From Paroedura picta (taxonomy: Eukaryota > Chordata > Lepidosauria > Squamata > Gekkonidae), in assembly GCF_049243985.1 (NCBI RefSeq), contig NC_135384.1:13016501-13080500 (forward strand): 64,000 nt of DNA, read 5' to 3'. A model generated the notes under the pieces. It made no database searches, was not told where the DNA came from, and saw only the letters and a program-made list of their open reading frames with translations. Positions 24,068 to 34,300 of the stretch are shown piece by piece. The translations under genes were made by a program, and so were the position numbers. Within the stretch, counting starts at the first letter, position 1. Each line of letters starts with the position of its first letter.

Positions 24068-24689
24068 TGATAATTTACTATGTTGTTAGGTTTTCATAGA
24101 GAGATATTTATGCTGCACTAAATTAATATTAAACAGAAATATCAGTTGAAATCTGCAGCTTTTAGGATTAGGTCTTTAGATGCTTCTCAAACCTGACATT
24201 TAATATTGTGGTCTTCTAAAAAGCCAGAAAAGGGGATAATGCAAATACTTTATGTTTCAAAGATGAAAACAATGATGGAGCCCAACTGAAGATCTCTTTC
24301 ATGGTGTCCAAAGAGTCATGTGGAATCGTAGACATAATGCTGGGATAAGTGACTAAATAAACCCTATATTCTTTCAGTTTATGGAATCTTCCCTCTATTC
24401 CCATCAGTTCTGTTTCTGAGGATTATTTCTTTAAAAATGGCATGTTCTTGATGAAGTTTGTCACATCATTTACAGCTTGCTGGGTTCTGCAAGTAGCAGA
24501 ATAAACAACATGGACCAAGCATTTAAGCAAATAAATTTTAGAAAGGACCGTGTAAAATAAGTTCACACACATTAGAGTAACCAAATATGTATATTCAACA
24601 GTACAATGTTTATGGTATTACACTACATCTGTTACAACAGACAGTAACTCCCCTGAATCAACTTAAAGAGAAGAGGAGAGGACATGCAG
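24068..24689. other. Intergenic, no gene seen
   Basis: AT-rich single-copy sequence between the SINE at 23775 and the OR pseudogene. No coding frame or repeat recognised. Confidence 0.6.
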
Positions 24690-25584
24690 TAATGGGAATC
24701 CAAGGATTCAAACCATCCTCTTCCTCATTTTTCTTGTAATTTACATTACAACCTGGCTGGGCAATCTGACAATCATTACTATTGTAATATTCATACTGCA
24801 TTTCCACACACCCATGTACTTCCTTTTGGCAAACCTGGCTGTCATTGACATCAGTGACTCCACAGTAACTGCAATCAAAATGTTACGGGATCTCAGCTCC
24901 CATACAAATACCATCTCCTACAACTGGTGCATCGCCCAAATTTTTTTAATCCATTTTACTGGAGGAGCTGTGGTCTTTCTCCTGGCAGTAATGGCTGTTG
25001 ATAGATACATAGCAATCTACAAACCATTGCAGTATTTGCTTATTATGCATCAAGGAACTTGTATAGGTTTGGTGGCAGGTGCTTGGTTGGGTGGCTTTGC
25101 CCACTCCATTGTACAGGTGGCATTAATACTTCAACTGCCCTTCTGTGGACCCAACCTGTTGGACAATTTCTACTGTGATGTCCCGCAGCTCATCAAACTG
25201 GCTTGCACAGATACATACATCACAGAACTCCTGATGGTTTCAAACAGTGGATTTCTTCTCACTTTAGTCTTCATTGCCTTGCTTGTATCGTACAGTGTCA
25301 TCTTGATAAAGATCAGAAAACATGTCACAGAAGGGAAGCACAAAGCCCTGTCTACATGCGCTGCACAAATCATAGTGATGAGCTTAAAGTTTGTTCCAGG
25401 CATGTACGTTTATGACCGTCCTTTCCGGGTATTTCCAGGAGACAAAATAGTTGCCATGTGCTATACTCTTATCACTCCAATGTTAAATCCCATGATCTTT
25501 ACTCTGAGAAACAGAGAAATGAAGGATACCATTAAAAAGCTCATTCGAAAAATGATGTCATTTGCAATAAAAGAATCAAAATGA
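24690..25584 (+). pseudogene. Olfactory receptor, family-4-like, 5' incomplete
   Basis: An open frame from about 24700 to the stop at 25584 encodes most of an OR: TM1 (IQTILFLIFLVIYITTWLGN), HTPMYFLLANLAVIDISDST, AVDRYIAIYKPLQY after TM3, QLPFCGPNLLDNFYCDVPQL in loop 2, ALSTCAAQIIV in TM6, PMLNPMIFTLRNREMKD in TM7. These resemble mammalian OR4 receptors. The first in-frame ATG (24814) is in the TM2-proximal PMYF motif, so a protein starting there would lack TM1, and the usual extracellular N-terminus cannot be read upstream. The DRYVAIC motif is changed to DRYIAIY. It is most likely a 5'-decayed pseudogene. It could instead use an upstream coding exon, which is rare for ORs. It lies between the duplicated blocks and has no counterpart in the second block. 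Confidence 0.75.
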
Positions 25585-25589
25585 TGGGT

Positions 25590-27300
25590 TTGCTTTGGCT
25601 ATGATTTATGCCTTTTGCTAAATATTGCCAATTTCTCCTTTACTATCACATTCCTTATTGCATACACACTTAGTTTTTGTGTTTCCAATGACCTCCTCCC
25701 CAGCCTTCTGGTAGCCAAAGATAACTTGCTCTTTGCTTTATCCATGGAAAAGCTGAGAGTGTATTTATGGCATGGAATCTACACACGTCTGCCTACTGTC
25801 AGATCTTGATTATGGTCATAGACCAGCATAATCAAAAACGATAAATGATCAGTTTGTAAACAGCTGAGGGAACCAAAAGCATAAAACCACTATAGGCATA
25901 AAAGGACTAAAAAAAAAAAATAGAATAGCTTAAACTGAAAAACTACAAAAACATAGATTAGATAATTGCATAGAGGAGATTATTCTGATCAGTCTCAGCT
26001 CTCTGGATCATTATGTGTGAATCAGTTTACTCCGAATTTTCATGGCTGCTGCGTAGAACCTGGCAACACTGCGTTGTAGCACAATTTGTGTCTGTGAGCA
26101 GTAAGGAAGGATAAAATTGACCTGAATGCCCTTGTACTCTATATAACAATGGTGACATAGAAATGGAAGATATATCTTTATGAAACTGGAAATGAAGAAG
26201 ACATATATGTTCCATTTTTTTCCCTATTTGAATAGAGCCAAATGGGCATTTCCTCTTTTCTTATATCTTCCTTCAAGTACAGCTGAAGGAAAGGTGTTGC
26301 AAGTAGCTCAATTAAAAGCTCAAGGTGATTGGGTACCTCAAGACTAGATAAATGTGCCATGGGGCAGTGAAGATACCTACTGCTTTCACTGACAATAAGC
26401 ATGAAAAAACAGCTGGTTCTGAATAAACATACCAGCAGAAAAAAGAGAACCTATCCCAGGCTCTCAAAATCAGTATACAATATAGTATTTATATAATATT
26501 CCTTAATAAGATATTAAATCCAATGTCAAAATGAGTCTTTTCTCTATGTTCATAATTAATGAAGCAACCGGAATGGACTCTAGATTTGTGCTATTTCCAA
26601 TGTTGAATTTTCATCAGTGGTTGTTTCCTCCTAAGATTGTGAATCTAGAAAGTTTCCAATATTTCAATATTCATCCAACTCAAAGTTGTAGTATAAACTC
26701 TACAGCTCACAGGTATGGGAGAGCTTTGTCAAGAGACCACTACTACAAGGCCACTATTCAAAATGTAAAGGTAAAATTGCCCATATTCCAAACAGGACCT
26801 TTCCATATGTCAGTATTTTAATATCATATTGCATGGCTTGGTATGGTAGTTTATCTTTATCATAGTTTCCCCCACACACATACGAACAAACCCAGAAACA
26901 TTTTTTGGCTGGACTTCAAGGTTAGTCCACAGAAACTTGCTGATGAAACAACAGCTGGATTGCAACAGCTTCACAGGTTGTCATAAATAGTTTCCTCCCT
27001 ATTGCATTCACAAAGTTTTTTTTTTTTTCTGGCATTCCTACAATCTATTTTTTTCCCTGACATCACATGAGATGCACTCTTTTTGCAGAGTAATACAGCA
27101 GCTGAGGTTTGGTGATTGCTAGCTAGATAATTCAGCTGAGGTTTCAGCAGGGCAGCCCAAATTTTGGTATTATTTCAGGTCTCAGTGCTGGCAGAATGAT
27201 TCCATTTTGCAGGCCCTGCAGAACTGTCCCAGGTCGCGGGTAGAGTGTTACATCAGACTCGAGTGTCTTCAGTCTCATAACTCACCTTTTCACCCCCATG
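25590..27300. other. Intergenic, no gene seen
   Basis: AT-rich single-copy sequence between the OR pseudogene and the V2R-C upstream region. Open frames are short and look like chance. Confidence 0.6.
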
Positions 27301-27308
27301 AATATCTA

Positions 27309-27425
27309 AGGTTCTGAAGAAGTGTTTATTCATACAAAAGCTCACACTACTTTGACTACTACTTTGTTAGTCTTAAAGGTGCCATTGGACTCAAATTGTA
27401 TTCTGCAACTTCAGACCAGCATGAA
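27309..27425 (+). repeat. Retroposon tail fragment between blocks
   Basis: TCTGAAGAAGTG ... CTTAAAGGTGCCATTGGACT, the same tail type as in the V2R introns. Confidence 0.5.
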
Positions 27426-27778
27426 ATCGGAGTGGGTAGGACCCAGTGAAGGACCAGACACTAAGCAAGTAATAGGGAACAGGAGGAAACTTGTGCCATT
27501 TTTAAAATTGGTACTATGGAACCTAAGGAGCTGAACAACCTCTTGGATGTCTTCTAATGTCTGCCTCAGACTTCCTGCTGGTTGCCAGGCAACCCTAGAA
27601 ACAGACTGAGTTTGTAATTGAGGAGATTTGATGATGCCTCCAGAAATTCAATTCCCATGTTTTCCTGGTTGGCTTTATCACTATTCAGCTGTTACAAGTC
27701 TGTGTCCCATGGAAGAGTTTCAGGGAACATGTTGGAGTCAACATATTGTCTTCTGCAAAGTTGTAGACAATCCATCAG

Positions 27779-27911
27779 GTGAGTTGGTCAATTACTTTCC
27801 CTATAATCAGAATAATCATCATCATCACTTCTACTTTTCTCCCTCCATCCCCTGGGAGTTCCAGTGACCACAGAGGGGAAATGGTATTATTGTTGCTTCT
27901 GCTATTCCTAG
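27779..27911 (+). other. Candidate 5'-UTR intron of V2R-C
   Basis: Donor CAG|GTGAGT and acceptor TTCCTAG|C, 133 bases, matching the V2R-B arrangement. The following exon part is split by a SINE (27922-28190) that entered just downstream of the acceptor, so the 5' UTR of this copy would be about 260 bases longer. Confidence 0.45.
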
Positions 27912-27921
27912 CTGGAAAGCA

Positions 27922-28190
27922 AGAAGAAGAAGAAGAAGAGTTGGTTCTCATATGTTGCTTTTCTCTATCCAAAGGAGTCTCAAACAGGCTTACAGTCACC
28001 TTCCCTTTCCTCTCCCCTGTGAGGTGGGTGAGGCTGAGAGAGCCCTGATATCACTGCTCAGTCAGGACAGTTTTAACAGCGCCGTGGCAAGCCCAAGGTC
28101 ACCCAGCTGGTTGCATGTGGGGGAGCACGGAATCAAACCTGCCTTGCCAGATTAGAAGTCTGCACTTCTAACCACTACACCAAACTGGCT
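27922..28190 (-). mobile_element. tRNA-derived SINE (MIR/CORE-like) upstream of V2R-C
   Basis: Same family in reverse, with a (GAA)n run at its left end and the tRNA-like head at the right (about 28150-28190). It is inserted between the candidate 5'-UTR acceptor and the start of V2R-C; B, D and E lack it. Confidence 0.72.
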
Positions 28191-28336
28191 ATCAAAGAGA
28201 CAAAGAGAGGCTCTCGGTTCACTGATATTTTACATTGTACTGTCTGTCAAGCGTGCCTTCTATGCTACTAAGGAATTCTTGAACTATATCATAAGAATAG
28301 GCGAATTGGTGACTGTGTGAAATGCTTTCATGGAAA

Positions 28337-31300
28337 ATGGTTCTATTTGTCACTTCTGTGTTAGTGCAGGTGGTGAGCAAAGCTCCGTATTCTCCGTGCC
28401 CCATCAATCGCCCACTTCCTATTGTTCACAAGTACTATCAGTCAGGAGACCTGCTCATTGCTGGAATTGTCTCTAATGTGTTTCAGTTTTCTGATGCTCT
28501 CTCTTTTGAAGCACGTCCCTCTCCCAGTTCCTCTGATTCACTTTTGTAAGAAGGATTTATTTCAGATTATTGCTTTATGTTTTTATTGTCATGAAAGGTT
28601 TAATATCTGCTATTAAATTGATGGTCTCCCTCCTAGTGAGACTTTGTCTTAAATTACAGGTGTTCCTGTAGAAAACCAGTGGGATATCCTAAGTTCTAAT
28701 GAATACATGGAAGGGAAAAACACAACTAACACAAACCTTTGCAGTTTACACACTTTCAGAGGATTATGGTCATTTGTTGGTTGAACAGGAAGAGGGGCTT
28801 GACATGTAGAAGGTCCCAGGTTTGATCCCTGGCAGACTCAGTTAAAAGATCTGAGAGTAGGCTACATGAAAGACCTCTGCCTGTGGTCCAGAAGACTTTC
28901 TGCCGATCTGAGTACAAAATATTTATAGAATCATAGAATCATACAGTTGGAAAGGGCCATTCAGGCCATCAAGTCTGACCCTTGTTCAATGAATGATCAG
29001 CCTTAAGCATCCATGGTCATATATATCCAGCTCTTTAAAGATCACCAGTAAAGGGAAGCTCTCCTCCTCCTAGGCCCATTGACATACTTTGATGGACCAA
29101 AGATCTGAGTCCGTGTATGTACCTGTGTCTGAAATGTAAGCATCCTTATTTGATAGCATCCTTTCAAATTGGAAACTACTTGTAGATGTTTATGTCACAA
29201 ATAGAAGGCATAAGAAATTTCAGACCCTCAGAATGATACTGCAGTAGACATCCGAGGGTCTTTGTGAATGTAAGGTAAAAGGTAAAGGTATCCCCTGTGC
29301 AAGCACCGAGTCATGTCTGACCCTTGGGGTGACGCCCTCTAGCGTTTTCATGGCAGACTCAATACGGGGTGGTTTGCCAGTGCCTTCCCCAGTCATTACT
29401 GTTTACCCCCCAGCAAGCTGGGTACTCATTTTACCGACCTCGGAAGGATGGAAGGCTGAGTCAACCTTGAGCCGGCTGCTGGGATTGAACTCCCAACCTC
29501 ATGGGCAGACAGATTCAGACAGCATGTCGCTGCCTTACCACTCTGCGCCACAAGAGGCTCTCTTTGTGAATGTACTGCCTGTCAAAACCATTTCACTGCT
29601 GAAACTGCCTTTTAGAGAAATCAATAGTTCCATGTCCAGGACCCCTCATAGTTGTCAAGCCATTGGGCTGTGAAATTTGTTTTCAATGTACTTAGTAAAT
29701 TGATGTTGCACTAAATTGCATAAAATGTCATCTTCAGAAGTGAATTGGTTGCGATGCACCATATCCCTCTTATTGCAGAGTATTCCTTCAGCTTTACCAG
29801 AACATCCTGGCTTTGGTGTTTGCAGTAAAGGAGATCAATGAAAGACCTCTGCCTGTGGACCAGAAGACTTTCTGCCGATCTGAGTACAAAATATTTATAG
29901 AATCATAGAATCATACAGTTGGAAAGGGCCATTCAGGCCATCAAGTCTGACCCTTGTTCAATGAATGATCAGCCTTAAGCATCCAGGGTCATATATATCC
30001 AGCTCTTTAAAGATCACCAGTAAAGGGAAGCTCTCCTCCTCCTAGGTCCATTGACATACTTTGATGGACCAAAGATCTGATTCCGTGAATGTATCTGTGT
30101 CTGAAATGTAAGCATCCTTATTTGATAGCATCCTTTCAAATTGGAAACTACTTGTAGATGTTTATGTCACAAATAGAAGGCATGAGAAATTTCAGACCCT
30201 CAGAATGATACTGCAATAAACATCCGAGGGTCTTTGTGAATGTACTGCCTGTCAAAACCATTTCACTGCTGAAACTGCCTTTTAGAGAAATCAATAGTTC
30301 CATGTCCAGGACCCCTCATAGTTGTCAAGCCATTGGGCTGTGAAATTTGTTTTCAATGTACTTAGTAAATTGATGTTGCACTAAATTGCATAAAATGTCA
30401 TCTTCAGAAGTGAATTGGTTGCGATGCACCATATCCCTCTCATTGCAGAGTATTCCTTCAGCTTTACCAGAACATCCTGGCTTTGGTGTTTGCAGTAAAG
30501 GAGATCAATGAGAATCCAAAACTCTTACCCAATGTCACTCTTGGCATCAACATCTATAATAACTACATTAGACCAAGCTCTACATATCATGCAGCAATGG
30601 AACTTCTCTCCACTAAAAGGATGTTCATTCCCAACTATAAGTGTGACAACCAGAACAACGTAGTAGCAGTTTTGGGAGGACCAAAGTCAAACTACTTCCT
30701 CTATATGGCAGATGTTCTGTGCATTTTCAAGATTCCACAGGTAAAATGGTCTCATTTTTCTTAACAACAAATTCACTTTTCTTTTGCATTCAGGAGTAGT
30801 TTTACATTAAAACTGTCTCAATTTCTGATAAACCAATTGCAGTGTTTGTGTTTTGATATTTTTTTTTAGGCCTAGGCTAGTTAGATTTTGAAAGTTAAGC
30901 TAATTTGGCTCTGGTTTGTACTTGGATGGGAGACCACCATGGAAATCCAGGGTCAGGCAGTGGCAAACCACCTCTGTTTGTCTCTTGCCTCGAAAGCCCC
31001 AAGAAGGTTTGCCATAAGTTGACTATACCACTATCAGCATGACGTCTAGATTTTATTACCCTTATTTCCCAATTTGTTTAAAGGCAGAACTTCCTTTGTG
31101 AGAAACTTAATGGTTCAGTTGTCATGTCTGTCTTTCTTATCCAATATATGGATATATATATTGGACACACATACACACACACACACACACACATATATAT
31201 TCCATGGGGGGGGGAAAGGAGGGGAGAGAGAAGATTTTAAGGCGATTTTAAGCCATTTTGAGACTCCTTCTGGTAGAGAATAGTAGCATGTAAGAACCAA

Positions 31301-34300
31301 GTCTTCTTCTCAGAGACTGAACATTCCAGAGAAAAAGAGGTGATGGCTTGGTCATCAAATAACATTGCTCCTACAATGTAACAAGATACAGAACCTTAAT
31401 CTGAGATTGAGTCCTGTGACACCTTTATGACCAATACATTTTGTTCAATATTGAATAAAGTTGTGTTGCTCATAAAGATTCCACTGGACTCAAACTTTGT
31501 TCTAGTGCTTCAGAACATCATGGCTACCCACCAGACCAGAATTTATCTTCTACATAGAAGTATGCAAACATGTTCTTCCTGTTTTCACCGGAAAATACAT
31601 GTTCAGCATCCAAATAGGAATATGACAATTATGTAATATGGGATTAAATTCCTTAGGAAAGCCATTGATTCTTAATTTACCAATTATAATCCAGAGATAC
31701 AGCTCTTCTTGCATTACCATTGTAAGGAATAGTATTAGATGTGAAAACAATAGAACACTTAAAAGGTTATGTACATGCTACCAAAGTTCCATTAATTTAC
31801 ACGCAATTCATGGCTACCCATGAAAAGGGCTTTCAAGATCAGGGAAAAGCAGAGATACTTTGCCAGAGTTTTCATCTACAGAGTCATCCTTGGTGGTCTC
31901 CCATCCAAATTGGGACCTGGTTTTACTGCTGCCTTACAATCTTATTTAAATGCTAAGGAATATTATTAAAATATGAAATTGAGAAGGGAAAGGGTGCATT
32001 CTGTATATCAGTAGAAAGTGTTAAAATCTGATGTGTACATCGTATAACACACCTTGACACTTTGGAGGAAGGCAGGCTATAAATTTAATTAATTAACCAC
32101 TAACCCAGGAGATTCTTTTATTTAGAGATAATTCTCTGCTGTCTCCTATATTTCCTTTAGCTCCTTTATGGCTCTGCTCCAGTGATGAACAACAAAAACA
32201 AAGCCGTTTTCCTCTACAAGATGTTCCCCAGTTGGACCAATCAGTACATGGGGATGTTGAGATTACTGCTTCATTTCAGATGGATATGGATTGGGGTGCT
32301 CTACGTGGATACTGAATATGGGCAGCAATTTGTGCATAAAGTACTTCCTGATTTTTCCAGGCATGGTATCTGTTTTGATTTTATAGCATTTTTCCCATCA
32401 ATCACTTTTTCTAATTCTTTTTCTGACATGGTTATAGGAAACAATGACTTAACATCACTTGTCATGGGGAGCACAGCCAAAGTAGTGGTGGTATATGGTG
32501 AAATTCAAACCATGATAATTTTGCAATTCTTGCTGAGAGTTGCAGAATATAAAGAGATACCCATGAAGACAAAAGCCAAAGTCTGGATTCTGACAGCCCA
32601 GATGGATTTCACGTCCACTAAAATTCAAAGGAGTTGGGACTTAGACTTCATCCATGGTGCTTTATCTTTGGCTGCTCCCTCCAGGGAGGTGTCGGGATTT
32701 GATCATTTTATTCGGGCAAGAGACCCTCCCGCTGAAAAAGAGGATGGCTTCATTGGGGACTTTTGGAAACATGCGTTTGGCTGTTCACTCCCCAGTACCA
32801 CAGAAACCACAAGTGATGAGGAAATCTGTACTGGGGAGGAAAAGCTGGAGAGTCTTCCTGGGTCAGTCTTTGAAATGAGCATGACTGCCCACAGCTACAG
32901 CATCTACATGGCTGCATATGTTGTGGCACATGCATTACATGCCATACATTCGTCCAAGCTCAAACACAGAGTGCCAGCAGATGGAAGGAGAAAATTGCTT
33001 TTGAATCAACAACCATGGCAGGTAATGCCAAAAAGGCATTTAAATGTAGGGAAGTTCACCAAAACCGGAAATCTGACAGTCAGAATTGATGTACAAGAGA
33101 TCCCAAACTGCACGAGGCATCCTTGGTTCAAAAGCAGGCATTTTTAGCAATTAAACATCTGTTTCATAACCTTTCAGTGCTTACATTCACTCAACTCCAC
33201 CCCACCCCCCCCATCATTCTCCCTGTTTCTTTGAAACCAGGACTTTTCAGAAATCTTGTATGTCAGCATTTTGCCAGTTCCTCTATTAGTTTCTCTACTT
33301 GTCTTAATGAATTACAAACCACTATTCTCAAGTATTATGTGTTAAAATACTTCTTTTTTACAACTCTAGCTCCATGAATACTTGAAAAAGGTCTCATTCA
33401 ACAATAGTGCTGGGGACCCAATTGCCTTTGATGAAAATGTGGAGCTGACAGCTGGATTTGATATCATCAACTGGGTCACATTTCCTAATGAGTCCTTTTT
33501 GAGAGCCAAAGTTGGAACGGTTGACCCCAAAGCTCCCGAAGACAAAATGTTCACCATTCAAGAAGACAGAATCATTTGGCCCCACGTGTTTAACAAAGTA
33601 GGTTCTCTATGATTTTCAGGACATATTGTTTTAGTTTCCTGGTCTTCCGTTAATGGTTCCTAGCTCAAAGTCTGGAACAGTTCAGCCTCTGTGGTCAGAT
33701 AAATTTCATCCAATCCCATTTTCCTTTTTGAAACCATAATACTGCATAATTTTGAAAATATGTCAACTTAAACAATGTCGTTATCTGTACACCGCCCGTG
33801 GCGCCACGGGCGCCACGGACTAAATAAAACAGTAAGGGGTTCTGGGGCGGGATGTGTCCGGGATGAGGAAGGGTCCGGATTGGACCCTTCCTCATGACAG
33901 ACAACCGGAGGGACCAAACGGCAGGCGCGAAGCGCCTGCCGATTGGTCCCTCCGATTCCCAGCCCCAGCAACTGCGAGCCGCGCTCAGCGCGGCTCGCAG
34001 TTGCTCCCGGCCTGACGTGGTGAGAGGCGCGAAGCGTCTCTCACCGCGTCAGGCCGGCCCCAAGGAAGCCCCCGCCGCAAACACAACACAAGACTCCAGC
34101 CGCCGAGAAGCTGCAGAAAAAAAAGAAACACCCCCGGAGGAGCCTTTCGCCGCTAGCGCGACGAGAGGCAGCAGAAAAAAAAACCCCTGTAGGAGCTCCA
34201 AGCCGCCGCGCCGACGAGAGGCAGCAGAAAAAAATTAACCCTGTAGGAGCCTTTCGCAGCTCCAAGCAGCAGAAAAAAAAACCCTGTAGGAGCTCCAAGC

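Larger units (their letters stand above)
28866..30507 (+). repeat. Tandem duplication of intron 1/exon 2 start in V2R-C
   Basis: Unit 1 is 28866-29837 and unit 2 is 29838-30507. The junction shows 4-bp microhomology (ATGA) between exon 2 and the intron. Unit 1 is 972 bases and unit 2 is 670; the 302-base difference equals one SINE (29273-29560, 288 bases) plus its 14-base target duplication. The duplication therefore happened first and the SINE entered unit 1 later. Confidence 0.88.
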
